38,494 nt of DNA from Arachnopeziza araneosa (GCA_003988855.1 QYAI01000263.1:1-38494); one strand, 5' to 3'. Counted from the stretch's first letter, positions 11,771-22,642 are shown. The notes: generated from the letters alone by a model not told the origin. Translations and numbers: made by a program.

Positions 11771-12572
11771 ATGTCGCTCCTGGAACGCCATCTGGAGCAA
11801 ATCTCCCTATCCGCCGAGTCAATCTCCACTCTGCCGTAATCATTAGCCCCTCTCCTCCTCACGACCCAGCTAAAAGACACATTCCAGCTTCCCCCCACCC
11901 AAAATATTTACAAACGCCCTCCTCTCTACTCCAGACATTACCTCTCTTATTCGAGACACTGAACCGCATGAACGCGCACTCTTCTCAGTCCCTCCGCCCC
12001 CACCATCTCTCACCTCCTCAAACCCAAACCCAGACCCTTCTCGCTCCTCACGGCGCCAGACTGTGTTCAATGTTGCTGCTGGAGAGGTAACCGCTTCGCA
12101 CCCTGGATCGCGTGCCCCTCGGCGGAACACTGCCGTTGCTGCCGTCCTCGGCCCGGAACTGCACTCCGAAGTCCGGAAAACAGAAGGCAAAGGAGACGTT
12201 GATATCGAAGTACTACTCAGAGGAGCCGAAAAGTTAAATGCAGTGTACAGTGTGGTTGGTGTCCCTGAGAAGATCAATTCGTTGAGGAGCAAATATGCCC
12301 AAAGTCTGAGTGGGATACGGCATTATGAGGCAAAGGTAGAGCGGCAAACAAGGGACTTGGAGAGAATGAATAGAGGTGGTGAGGATGGGGATGAGGATGG
12401 GGAGTATGATGACGAGCTTGCAGAGGAAGGGCAAGGCGAAGCAGAAATCGAGATCACGGATGAGGATCTGCGGAGAGAAGAAGAGGAAATCAGAGACTTG
12501 GAAAGAAAGAAGAAAGAGCTAGAGGAGAGGGTTAGTGGGATGGAGAGGGATTTAGGAGGGTTGTTGAGGTGA
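11771..12572 (+). CDS. SPC34: DASH/Dam1 complex subunit Spc34
   Basis: Two exons, 11771-11835 and 11888-12572, give 249 residues. The 52-nt intron (GTAATC...TTCCAG) joins ...SISTLP to FPPPKIFTNALL, restoring the family's N-terminal block; without splicing the frame stops at once. Spc34 is part of the fungal DASH ring that couples kinetochores to microtubules in mitosis. Family marks are MSLLERHLEQISLS at the start, then ITSLIRDTEPHERALF. The second half (about residues 130-249) is a charged coiled coil with an acidic segment. Length fits filamentous ascomycete copies. This is the last recognisable housekeeping gene before the gene-poor region. Confidence 0.93.
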
Positions 12573-13469
12573 TCCTCAGACTTTGAAGTTGTTGTCAACG
12601 TCATTGTGAGAGTCTCCCAAAGCTTTTTCCACGCGACAGTGGTCTAGGGAAATCCTGCCGGCAACTCCGAACTCGACTAACGAGCCAAAAAGCTCTATTC
12701 GGACCGAGAGAAACAAAGTCCGTCTCCACCAAGTTGAGTCATACAATACGGAAGGAGGCTTGATCATTCCGCAGGGAGCGCACAGGCAAGTTGGGCTGAG
12801 AGATTGCGGCTCCAAGCTGCAGGGGAAATTTCCCAGTTGGCAAGGGAGTTGGCAAGGACAGACTAGGGTGGCACTTGACACGCGGATGAATGGAGCCCTA
12901 TCATGTCTCTGATCGCATTTGAACTTGCTTCGCATGTTTATTTTTTTTATTTCTCATTGCGTGGCAAGTGTTGGAGGGAAACCTTGTTGTCACAAGCAAG
13001 CTGCTTTCTCGCTTTACACCTCATCTGTCATTGTGAATTCGCCACCTAAATGCATTGATTATCTCGATCCCTTGATTACCAACCTCTACCCACAAACAGT
13101 TTTTAATAATTCGAGACACGCTCCGATTATCTTCTCGAACTAATTGCTGAAAACGCGTCAATCGGTGATTTCATCAAACAGAACTATTGTCTAAAATGAA
13201 TCCTTAAGGCTTGCCTCTCCTTATCCCCATTGGATACTGGCATTGCTGTGGGACAAATATGTGTGTTTTTGGTAGTTACTAGAGTGTTGATTTTTGCTCA
13301 CGAACTTCTCGTGCCAAATGTTATCCAATGCCGAACAACTCAATTTGTATAAGAATCCCACTTTCTCAACCTCTCTCCCCTCTCTAGCAGCTGGCTGCTC
13401 ACCATTCACACAAAATCGCCATTTTCCTATTTTCTATATATCAATTCCAGAACCAAAACCTCAAATCCA
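12573..13469. other. Intergenic region downstream of SPC34
   Basis: No convincing gene. The AT content rises from about 12.9 kb. Short open frames start at non-ATG codons or lack plausible composition. This is where the housekeeping block gives way to the decayed region. Confidence 0.5.
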
Positions 13470-14071
13470 ATGCATCCACAACCCGACTCCGACCAACCGG
13501 TTTCCACACAGCATGAGCTATCCTCCAATGATACACTGGCACCCGCCTCGCACGCTGATTTGCCGGGACCTATGCCACACCATCAGTTGCTAGCCAATAT
13601 GCGTCGTGTGGGAGTGCTGAAGACATATTGTGATATTTCAACATTCAAATAGATCCCCGACAGTGTCGATAGTTGCGCATAAATACGAAAATCGACCAAC
13701 GCCGCAAACGCCAATTCATTACCAAGCAAACAAAGCCACCTAGACCGCCAGTACCATCTGAGCAGGTTCGTTCCTGAAGGGAAAAGCCAACCGAAGAGAC
13801 GCAGTCCTCAACCAACTGATCTCTTGATCCATCAAAAGTAAGCAGCATCGCAAGGACCACAAATCCCTCGCCGTGGAAAACTCGCCCTCTAATTCTAGCC
13901 TCTTAGAATAAAGTTGTCTTCCAGATGCGAGAGCGAGATTGGAGGAAGAACAATGTGAAGCGAGGAAAATTGAACCACGGCATCATCGAAAAAGGAAACC
14001 GTGCAGCACATCATGGAAACGGCGAGGCAGTTGGTCCCCAACCGATGAACCGTGATTTGCTATCATAGCAA
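13470..14071 (+). CDS. Possible small multi-exon gene, unknown
   Basis: An ATG at 13470 opens a 60-residue frame (MHPQPDSDQPVSTQHELSS...) after a TATA-like TTCTATATATCAATTCC. Two later stretches in other frames also look coding: a basic segment with RRKRQFITKQTKPPRPP at about 13680-13768, and one from ATG 13924 (MRERDWRKNNVKRGKLNHG) to a stop at 14071. The latter is preceded by an acceptor-like TTGTCTTCCAG. They could be exons of one gene, but I could not fix the donor sites, and no domain is recognised. It may equally be remnants of a decayed gene. Confidence 0.25.
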
Positions 14072-14387
14072 AGCCAGATGGTCTATTCAGAGGTCTATGA
14101 AAAGATGTGCAAACCCACAGCGTGCAAGACACGGAGACATCTCCTTCAAAATCGAAGGAGAAGGTGGCCGTATTAGAGTGATCGACTACAGTCAAATGAA
14201 GATTCAAGCTGCAAAGTCGGCGAGGCGTTGGTGGCTTCTCACTCCGATGTATCTTCCGTCTTGGACGAGTTCTCCTGCTCTTCTGCGAACAATGCCAAGG
14301 GGGGCAATTGTTCCAATCCTCTCCGAGCAACATCTTGTATCCCCAAAATATCCCGCCCACAAGAATTCCCGCAATAAACTCGTTCAT
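13983..14387 (-). CDS. Weak ORF with an N-terminal hydrophobic segment
   Basis: An ATG-started frame of 134 residues. Residues 4-21 (FIAGILVGGIFWGYKMLL) look like a glycine-rich membrane segment; the rest is basic and unrecognised. A second minus-strand frame over the same bases also reads plausibly (DVARRGLEQLPPLALFAEEQ), so the true frame, and whether this is a gene at all, is unclear. A plus-strand open frame of similar length covers the same region and starts with GTG. Treat as a possible remnant. Confidence 0.15.
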   Translation of the reverse strand: MNEFIAGILVGGIFWGYKMLLGEDWNNCPPWHCSQKSRRTRPRRKIHRSEKPPTPRRLCSLNLHLTVVDHSNTATFSFDFEGDVSVSCTLWVCTSFHRPLNRPSGFAMIANHGSSVGDQLPRRFHDVLHGFLFR

Positions 14388-14760
14388 GTGGCTCTACCAT
14401 GCTCCCCGAAGCTAGATGCCCGCCCCCACACCTTCCTCGCAGCCAGACCTGGCACCGCAGAATTCCTCGCTGAAAGAAGTGTTATGAGAAGGAGATCTTG
14501 TCGCAGATCTTCGATGGTCACTAAAGTGGGAAGGAAATCCGCGGCGGTGCTATGTCTGTCTACGAAGCAATTGGGATCTGAATGGATTGATCGGTTGCTA
14601 AAATGATGCTTGATTCACAGAACAGTGCCCGTTCGATAATGGGCAGTTAAGTCGACTTTCTCAGATAACGCGGGTCATCAACGAACCAGAATTCGATATG
14701 TACCTTTACCACCACACCCCTTCCTCCAGTGCCTAGGAAGAGCCGGAGACAAGACTAAAA

Positions 14761-15505
14761 CTCACCAGTCTACAAAGGGTACACAAATCAGAACACCAAG
14801 TCGATCGCCAAGAAGAATGGCCTGCCAGATCGCGGTCTACTTACTCGCCGCTCTATGAGATACTTCAAAACCAGGAATGGCGAAAATTGTTTACACAATT
14901 TGAGCAAGAGTTCACAGAAGCTCGTCTTTGAATGTGGGTGCTAGAATACAACTTGCATACTGTTACTATGAGAGCAGTCAAGCCGATTGAGAAATGTATG
15001 GCTTTCACACTGCTTATTCCGTACTCCGTACCCAATTACGGAGACGATCACAAGACGAAATCGAATAATGACCGAATTGACAGAGAAGATCAAAGCGCTT
15101 TCTTTCTGAAACGGGCACCATTATGCAATCCTGTACAGAGTACGGCAAATCCATTCCAAAGCCTGACTCCCATACGCTGGAGCGTTGCTACTTACGAAAG
15201 CGCCTGTATTCTCGGACAGTAGCTAGCCTTCCCTCGTACATACTACCAAGAGGTTGAAGCCTTGGAAGATTTGTTCCCCGGCATGAGCTTCTCCCCGGAT
15301 ACTTTCCGTCTTGGAGCCAGAGCGGTACCGCCACATAACTGGCAGCGTCTGATCGAAAGAGAGGATCAGATGGGGATCAGAGAACAGCTTGGGCTTTGAG
15401 CTGGTACAGATCCAGGAAGTAGTAGAATTTTCACCAGCGGAGGTGATTCTCGCTGAATTAGAACAAATCCTCCAAAGACACAAGAAAACTCAAGTTCACG
15501 GTAGC
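14761..15505 (+). pseudogene. Decayed coding remnant A
   Basis: Three pieces in different frames read like one broken protein. Piece one (14761-14931) contains SPLYEILQNQEWRKLFTQFE. Piece two (15241 to about 15399) contains EVEALEDLFPGMSFSPDTFR and RLGARAVPPHNWQRLIERED. Piece three (to about 15505) contains LVQIQEVVEFSPAEVILAEL and LEQILQRHKK. There is no start codon and stops separate the pieces. The pattern LY..LQ...W, then a charged stretch and PG...SP, recurs in remnant B 1.5 kb downstream, so both may derive from one family. I do not recognise that family. Confidence 0.35.
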
Positions 15506-15637
15506 TTGGTCAGAAGATAAAAACATCAAGCAGCGGCAACAAGAATTCTAGAGGATGAAGCAACTCCATTTTTAAGATCAATGGATCGATTGTTACCTAC
15601 CTGACAGATTCTTTTGACTAGAACCCATACTATTTGT

Positions 15638-15845
15638 TGGTACAGTCACGTGCCAACACGTGAAGCTTGAATAGTCAGGCAGCTGGAACCCCATAAAGGT
15701 TCTCGAGCTGCCTCATCATTCCTCCGAAATACAAGCCAAATTCAACCCAACAGTACAGACGCCTCCATACGTGAGGAGTCTTGTATTCAGGGTGAAACGG
15801 CGAAAACCGCGGATAACTAGTAATCTCATGTGAACCGACACACAT
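15638..15845 (+). repeat. Diverged direct repeat, left copy (LTR/leader-like)
   Basis: About 200 bp matching 16812-17028 in patches and in the same order: TCACGTGCCA, then CATCATTCCTCC / CATCATCCTTCTGC, AATACAAGCCA, CAACCCAAC, GTATTCAGGGT and finally GTGAACCGACAC. The left end begins TGTTGGTACAG and an internal point reads CCCAACA, so the first ~115 bp could be an old LTR, but I found no flanking target duplication. A frame starting MAEASGWINQENRQQGT follows at about 15947 and ends after 31 residues. Confidence 0.5.
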
Positions 15846-16222
15846 CTTTCCAGCTAATTAATACCTAGTTTAGGAACGTTAAGCTCTGGGTGGGCTTCTA
15901 AGAACGTCGTCATCTTGTGGAAATACCAGCCTCAAATGATGAGAGGATGGCAGAAGCTAGCGGATGGATTAATCAAGAGAATAGACAACAAGGGACTGTT
16001 GCTCAAACTCAAACTCTCAATCCTGCGGCGACTGCGTTTTAAAGCTGAGATTTTGATCTCCTCCCTGTCGTACCCGCGAATTAGAGGCTAAACTACCGCG
16101 CCAAAATTCTTTTCTACTCTAAAAATTGTTGAAGCGAGATGGGATAAGAAATATCAGCTATCTTAGGAGTTATACAAATCACAGCCAGGCCGAGAAATCA
16201 ACAGTCTAAGGACAAACTCAAG

Positions 16223-16634
16223 GACAACCCAGTAGAGAGTTTCTCAAGAGAGCTTTACGCTAGACTACAACAGTCCAGCTGGCCTCGAATTTTAAAAGAA
16301 GAAGAAAGCAGACTCGGTGCCATTCTTCCTGGACAGCAGTGGAGCCCCAGACTTTGACGACGAAACATGGAAAAAATTTCAGCAGGAGTCCAATATTTCC
16401 CGTTAGAAGACTTGAGAGCTTGTGATTGATCCACTTGGTAGAGGAAATCTAGAGGACTACGAGGTCTTGGAAAACTTTAAGGCGGCAAAAGGCAGAATTG
16501 GAGTTCTGGTCAAGAAACCCAGACAGTTGCGGAGCGTCCTAGAGTGTGTCATCGGAAGACCTCTCAATCTCACCGGGGATAGGAAGCGAGCTTTCGAGAT
16601 AGCGACAAGAAGCCAACACAACCAATACTCCATG
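16223..16634 (+). pseudogene. Decayed coding remnant B, interrupted by a short repeat element
   Basis: The frame from 16223 contains ESFSRELYARLQQSSWPRIL and EEESRLGAILPGQQWSPRL, then a stop at about 16355. The same frame continues RRNMEKISAGVQYFPLEDLR. After a further shift, a third piece from about 16419 reads VIDPLGRGNLEDYEVLENFK and RSVLECVIGRPLNLTGDRKR. It ends where the repeat element at 16635 begins. The LY..LQ..W...PG..WSP pattern resembles remnant A. Unrecognised family; clearly not functional as it stands. Confidence 0.35.
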
Positions 16635-16808
16635 TGTTGTGATGGCCGAGGCTAGGTTGACTAATAATGGCACGTGACAAATCAAGTGTGCTATAAGGAC
16701 TGATTCTCTAACTCTACAGTGAACAGGTACGCTCCAGGCTTCCATCTCAGCCCTCCAGGCTTCCATTGCCACCAGTGGCAACTGGGGGCCTCAGGCCACA
16801 ACACCATG
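16630..16808 (+). mobile_element. Short LTR- or MITE-like element, copy 1, with 5-bp target duplication
   Basis: The element runs 16635-16803 (169 bp), from TGTTGTGATGGCCGAGGC to GCCTCAGGCCACAACA. The direct duplication CCATG lies on both sides (16630-16634 and 16804-16808). TG...CA ends plus a 5-bp duplication are the marks of a solo LTR. The inverted ends of about 16-18 bp (TGTTGTGgcc-GAGGC) would also suit a small non-autonomous DNA element. Internally it has CACGTG, a TATA-like GCTATAAGGAC and GGCTTCCATCTCAGCCCTCCA with a partial second unit. It lies in decayed remnant B. A near-identical inverted copy is at 33923-34108. Confidence 0.85.
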
Positions 16809-16811
16809 ACG

Positions 16812-17028
16812 AGCTACTATAGGTCACGTGCCACGGATGCCGAGTTAGACCCCATCATCCTTCTGCTTCAGCCTCCATCCTTCTTCCTAATACAAGCCAT
16901 CAACCCAACGAATACAGATTCCTTACATGACACGTAGAGAGCCTAGTATTCAGGGTTAGGCTAAGAGCCTAATTGACGAAACCGCTCTTCACGTAAACAC
17001 ACCCCATGGTCCATTGTGAACCGACACG
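16812..17028 (+). repeat. Diverged direct repeat, right copy (LTR/leader-like)
   Basis: Partner of 15638-15845 in the same orientation, starting just 3' of the short element's target duplication. Shared blocks in order are GTCACGTGCCA, CATCATCCTTCTGC, AATACAAGCCATCAACCCAAC, GTATTCAGGGTTAGG and GTGAACCGACAC. The two copies differ at many sites, so this is an old duplication. Confidence 0.5.
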
Positions 17029-17114
17029 AGCTTTTGAGGTTGAGAAGTTCTAGCTGAGCGTTACCACCTTGACACCTCTCTACCAATCCATTTTGGGCTG
17101 AGGTAGCAAGAGTG

Positions 17115-17357
17115 ATGAATCTCGTACCAAGGTCATATTTCGAGCTAGTCTTACCTGGTTTTCTAGTCAGACACATTAAGACTTATCGTGTGCCTTTGTT
17201 TCAGTCAGCCGAGAAGTGGTATACCATCATCGGTAACCAATACGACTTAAATGACGCTGAGAGCATTGATTTGGCTGTTTCGGATTTGAAGGCCATCGCT
17301 TGCTCGAAAGATATAGGTGGACTCGTTAGAAAATGCCTTTTAGGTAGGAAGTTGTAG
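17115..17357 (+). pseudogene. Short ORF, probable coding remnant
   Basis: An ATG-started frame of 80 residues (MNLVPRSYFELVLPGFLVRH...) ending VRKCLLGRKL. Composition is plausible for protein, but no domain is recognised and it directly follows the diverged repeat. It is probably another fragment of the same decayed sequence family as remnants A and B. Confidence 0.25.
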
Positions 17358-17900
17358 TTGAAAGTTAAGATTTAGGATGATGATGCAGATGGATACAGCA
17401 TTCCAAATATCGAAGAGTCTAGGATGACTTTGGAAGGAATTGAGATGCTATTTGGGAGGAGATCAAGATATTATATACTAGAAGTAGAATTTTGAAATTG
17501 AAAAATGAATTTACTCTCAAGCATCGACAGTCATCAAATGAGTGATGGGAGTCAACTCGCTAATAATTTAGTGTCAATAATGTGCCTACGAAGCATTTCC
17601 TCCACTTCCAATTAATAAATTTGCATCATTTGAATTGTTTTGCTCTGCTTAGGAGACCGCAAATTCATCATTTTATAATAGGTCGCAAGCTTCGAAAAGT
17701 TGTCAGGTATAGTGGCAGAGTTGATGTTTAGATAGCCTTACAGGACGCGACAAAAAATAGGGGTTCAGCTCGCTAACTTAATCGCTTGGCGTCAATGATG
17801 TAACCATTCTCGCGTTCGAGCTCAAAATCTGCCTCTCCACACTCTCAGCTACGAAGACACCGCACTTCAAATCAGCCTAGGGGAAATTTCGATTACAACC
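17358..17900. other. AT-rich intergenic sequence
   Basis: No gene found. Two loosely similar stretches, around 17547-17585 (CAACTCGCTAATAATTTAGTG) and 17763-17802 (CAGCTCGCTAACTTAATCGC), each lead into GTCAATAATGT or GTCAATGATGT and may be an old small duplication. The last ~100 bp should be the promoter of the next gene. Confidence 0.4.
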
Positions 17901-18326
17901 ATGTTTCAATCCTCAACACGAATCCTGGCTGCGGAAAACACCGGCGTGAGATTTGGCGGGAGAAGAGCATTCGCTGCACCAACCACGGTTCCAAGACTTC
18001 ACAACGAGAAGGTAGGACATAACGTGAGCCATTTGTCTCTCATTTCCCAATTCTTTCACATACCTGCTATCTTGGTGACTCCATATCTTACATTTCCAAG
18101 ATGAAAAATCCTTCAAATCTAACAGCTGCAAAGTCAGGTGGCCAAGTACCACATTCTACAGCAGAGGTAGGCCAGAAGAAGAAAACAATGGCTGAGTTGG
18201 ATGAGGAGATGAGGTTGAAATTAGAGGGTATCTCTGGCGAAGGAGGAGGTGCCGGCGTGGAGTATGAGGGGGGGAGCGGTGGGGTTGAAGAGGAGTGTTA
18301 AGGAGAATATGTTTCGAGTGATTTGA
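17901..18326 (+). CDS. Small protein of unknown function, frame broken at a G7 run
   Basis: Exon 1 (17901-18011, 37 codons) reads MFQSSTRILAAENTGVRFGG... to HNEK and ends in phase 0 at GTAGGA. Exon 2 starts at 18101 (after TTTCCAAG) or, preferred, at 18133 (after TCTAACAGCTGCAAAG, a good branch/acceptor pair). It reads SGGQVPHSTAEVGQKKKTMA then LDEEMRLKLEGISGEGGGAG. As written, the frame runs through G7 (18268-18274) to a stop at 18301, ending in a glycine-rich tail. With one G fewer it would read VGLKRSVKENMFRVI and stop at 18326, which looks like a real C-terminus and fits my memory of a small conserved fungal protein. The N-terminus, with R residues and few acids, could be mitochondrial. 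Function unknown. Confidence 0.6.
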
Positions 18327-18905
18327 GCTTTAGCTATCCCGGGAGTCTTGATACAAACTGTTAATATAGCAGCTCTTGTGATCGAGATGTTAGACTGAGT
18401 TTAAAGTGTTGTCAAATGAAAATTTTGAATTTCAGAAGAATAAGCATAAGATACAAGCTTTAGAAAGCGATAGTGATGCTCTGCTGCGGCAAAATATAAG
18501 ATTGTGTATTATTCTCGCTTCTGTCTTACGCACCCCTCCATCATCATCATGTGATTATGATGAAGCCACCCTCGACATGAACACAATTAAAACTAGTGTT
18601 TCGTAGCTAAAGTAATATCAAGTAGCGAGCAGGGTAAGTTTTTTCACGGTCTAAAAAGAAAGATCTTTACCAACGTTACTTGATACGAGCAATGCGACTT
18701 GATGTACATCTTCTTGCAGACTTTTCCGGGGTTGGCAGTGACGCAAACTCAGAGCTGACATCAGTGTAAAGTAATTCAGGCTAATCAAAGGTGTACGACC
18801 AAATGGCTGTGGGCAGGAACTACAATCCTGTCACAGTCCATATAGACAGGCGAAAGTCTGTCTTTACTAGTTAATCTTCAACAAATTTTACTCCCGGAAT
18901 CAGCA
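18327..18905. other. Intergenic region between the small gene and the ankyrin-SPRY gene
   Basis: Convergent 3' ends flank this ~580-bp AT-rich stretch. No gene, RNA or repeat was recognised. A short frame at 18406-18606 is not convincing. Confidence 0.4.
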
Positions 18906-21900
18906 TCACTCCCAGAACCATCTCTTGTAGAGTTCTCCTTCCTCTACCATCGGTGGTACTAGAGTCTCGCTGCTCTCATAATCCCCCTGAAACATGAAAT
19001 TAGCAGATTTCCCATCACGGTCCGGGAACACAGCTGTTATCTCCCAGCCTGCCTGGGTAACATTCATGGAAACCGCCGGGTATAGTTTCCTGTGGATATG
19101 ATCGAATGCCCGTCCTGAGCTCACGTTAGTGACATACGGTTTCTAAGCATGTGGTGGTAATTATTTACCGATGACCTTTCCTCCTCTCATGTAAAATGCG
19201 CTGTTCTCTGCAAAATTCAGTCCGCATCCGATGACCTCGCTCCCGGCATAGGGTTTACTGTATGGATTTATCCTTCTGCCGAATCTCTCATGGACACAGC
19301 CATCACCAGAGTGGAAACCCGACGACCATGCGTTCCTGCCAAGCATGAGATTCAAAGGGGTTTTGTCATCGCAGAACCCGACGGCCAGGCACCTTGAGGT
19401 AATTGTCAGTGTTGTCGCGTATGGATGATGTTGGAACTTACCCCTTCTCGGCGGCTTTGGTAATTTTGATCTCAAAGTAAAAGACTTTGTCTTTGAAGAG
19501 CGGCAACATTGGGTAGTCTGTTCTGGCGGCTCCATAGTTCGTCTTGGGATATTCCCAAGTTCTAAACTTGGTTCCACCTATAGTTGAGTCTATTAGAATC
19601 ATAGAATTTCTAAATTTTTTGTCCTAACAGCTTACCGATAGTGCTGAGAGTGGTTCCGTCAGATTCCAACTCCAGACCAGGGAATCTGTCATTGAGGTGC
19701 CAATGGGACGGTGTCTTCAAATCAAGGGCAACGAGTAGGAATGCACCTGCATCCTCCAGTAGGATATCTTCCACGTAGTCGAACTCGTATCTTCTGGCGG
19801 TGTACAGGGGAGTCCACCCATCAGACCCTGAATATTCAACATTGACATACTTTTTCTCGAGGAGTCTGACAAGTGCTTGTTTATTCTTCGATGCAACTGC
19901 TCCGTGAACAGCAACGTCCCAGAGCCTGGTGATATGCTGGCCATACTTCTCCAAAGCCGCGATGATTGTGTCCAGTGTGTCTATTGAGCCAGCCCGAGCA
20001 GCCCAGTATAGAGGGCTACGATCCCGACAGTCGCTAATGCGCGGGTCTGCGTCTCTGTCTAAGAGTTTTCTGAGAATCTCGAAATTATCCCGCAATATTG
20101 CATGCGCGAGGGCTGTCTTTCCCTCATAATCTTGAGCGTTGAGGATTTTAGGACTTATGTGCCCCATTTCAAGCAGCATGCTGACAATATAGCTACTACC
20201 AAGCACAGTGGCGACGATGAGAGGCGTTTGATCTTTGACATCTACCTCGCTCGCATCAAAAGCACTGAGAACAAGGAGGCAATTGAGCACGTCGATTTTG
20301 CGGTTCACAACCCCATGCATTAACGCGGAACGGCCGTCATAGTCCTTTGATAGAGGATCCGCCCCAGCAAGTATCATGGCTTTCAAGACATCGTCTCGGC
20401 CGATCTTGGCTGCAGCGTGGATTGGCAATTGACCTCCGATTCCAGGCTTGGAAATATCTGCTCCGTTTTTTTTTAGCATAGTGTCGATGGTGGTCAAATC
20501 GACTCCTCCTAGGATGGCTGCGTTTAATGGGGTATCAAGGTCACCGCCAGTCAGGTTAACATTTGCTCCCTTGCTCATTAGTAGGTTGATAATCATCGTA
20601 TTTGGCTGGGATGTTGCTCTCTGCAGAGCGGTGGATTGGGATTTCTCAACGAAATCGATGTAAGCCCCCTCTTCAAGGAGCAGGCGAACTTTTTCTTCGG
20701 CATCTTTCTTACTTTCTACGGCCGCACATAAAGGGGTGCCGTGCTTGCCACCTAGTATATTGACACTTGCCTTTTTCTCTAGGAGCCACTTGACAGCATC
20801 GATGCTACCTTTGGAACAGGCTGCATTAAGTGCAGTTAAATGAGGTACTGTAGTCTTGTTCAAGTTAAGGCCTCGACTAACAAGGATCTCTGCCAGTTCT
20901 GAGTCGAAGTTTGGCCTCATTACACACTCGCAGAGGATGGAAGCGAACATGTTGTTGATTTCAGTCGGCTTGATATGACCAAGCTTCCCAACAAGGTACT
21001 CGACTTCAGGGCGCTTGTCCTTTCGCGCCGCGATATGGAGTGCTGTGTTCCCCTCGGAGTCCTTGGCAAAGATGTTGACAGGCGCCTTATTTTCAACGAG
21101 AAGTTGAATCAGCTCTGGAGAGTTGGTCCGCTTTAACGCCGAGGACAGGGGCGAGTTCCCAAAGTTACGTGCCAGGTTTGGATATGTGCTAGCTCCTAAC
21201 AGCAACTTTGCGCTTTTGGGATGATTCCAGCGAATAGCCAAGGCAAGTGGTGTCGCCCGGCACCGTTGAGAGCGTTTGGCTCGACTTGATGTTCAGGTTT
21301 CAAAAGCAATTCGGTGATTGACGGACTATCATATGCCGCATGAAGAAGAGTCATGTCATCTTCGTCCTTAGTGTGAACGTCTGGCTTTGGTGTGGAGTCC
21401 AGGAGCGCTTGAACTAAGTCGAAATTTCCATTATATGCGGCCAAGTTAAAGGCGTTTGTTGGCGGTTAGCTTTGAGGAGACTAGTTACCAGTTTTGGAGT
21501 ACTTGCATAGTGCATCACAGTGGAACCGTCATCATCCTGAGCGGTGATATCGCAGAGCGGGTTTTGAAGAAGTACCTCTATGCCTTGCAAAAATTCCTTT
21601 TCGACTGTTATATGCAAGGGTGCAGCGCCGTTATCATCTTTAACATCACATCTCCAACCCTTTCCAAAAGTAGACGCAAGACATCCATATTCTTGTGTCG
21701 GGCAACGACGTGAAGTGGTGACCCTCCTCGAACGAATGTCCGGTCATCCATGGTGTCTTCTAGGATCTGAATAAACTCCTCGACCTGTTTGAATTTGTTC
21801 CCATTAACCACGTCATCGAAAGCCGTGGAGAAATTTTCATCTTTCGTCCATATAATTTCTCTGAACGCACATAGTCTCTTGACTACCGCAAGGTGCCCAT

Positions 21901-22642
21901 TTTGTGCAGCATGGTGTAATGCCGTTCTTTTCAGATTGTCGACTACCTTGGGGTTAACCCCATACTCAGGCCGAAGAAGTGTCTCGACACATGGCAGGTG
22001 TCCATTTTCTGCGGCAAAATGTAACACCGTCTTGGACTTCTTGTCAGCGAGATCTGTGTTTGCCTTCCACGAAAGAAGAATCTCAACAATCTCTTGGTGT
22101 CCTGCTTGGGCTGCAAGATGAAACGCAGTCATCCCTCTATTTTCAATGGCGTCAATCTGAAACAGGCTTGCGCATCGTGAATATGTGAGCAGCTCGGTGA
22201 GTGTCTCCGAGTGCCCTCCCTTAGCTGTGTTCTGATGAGCATCGGTTGAAATTTTCGTTGAGCTGTCGTCAAGAAGAATCGTAACAATGTTAGTATGCCC
22301 GTTGTGTGCTGCCAAGTTTAGAGAAAGGGCCTGTTCGTCTGCTATGCTCCCGTAATCTCTGGTGAGTAAGGCACGCACAATGTGGCCGTGTCCATACTCG
22401 GCAGCCCATTCCAAAGCCGACTTGTGGTGGTCTTTGCCAGTGGTGAGAGGAGCCGGAATCGCAGACGAGGCTTGGAACCAAGGCACAATTACTTGGATAG
22501 TTTCAAACCCGCGATTTGACAGGGGTTGGCCAACGCCCATCATTAAAGTCAGGAGTCTCAAATGTCTTTCTCGTGCCGCAATATGAATTAGAGATAGACC
22601 ACGGCTGCCTATGGTGCGGATAAGCTTCGAAGCAGCGCTGGC
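18906..22642 (-). pseudogene. Ankyrin-repeat plus SPRY-domain protein, 5'-truncated and frameshifted
   Basis: The large exon (22642-19636) encodes about 1,000 residues of ankyrin repeats, probably more than twenty, such as GMTAFHLAAQAGHQEIVEIL. Three spliced exons follow (19577-19442, 19392-19169, 19114-18906) over introns of 58, 49 and 54 nt. They make a SPRY domain with FYFEIKITKAAEKG, CLAVGFCDD, WSSGFHSGDGC and VIGCGLNFAENSAFYMRGG. Frame is lost at three points (about 21646, 21453-21462 and 21254-21260); each is repaired by one extra base, giving for example GDVNVKDDNGAAPLH at the first. The 5' end stops at TAG next to 22642 without a start codon. In fungi, ankyrin-SPRY tails often sit behind NACHT or similar N-terminal domains in NLR-like proteins; no such domain is present here. 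Either a pseudogene or a truncated gene with assembly indels. Confidence 0.85.

Noticed and set aside
14052..14606. 184-codon plus-strand frame
   Set aside because: It begins at GTG, has mixed composition, overlaps a minus-strand frame of similar quality and shows no domain.
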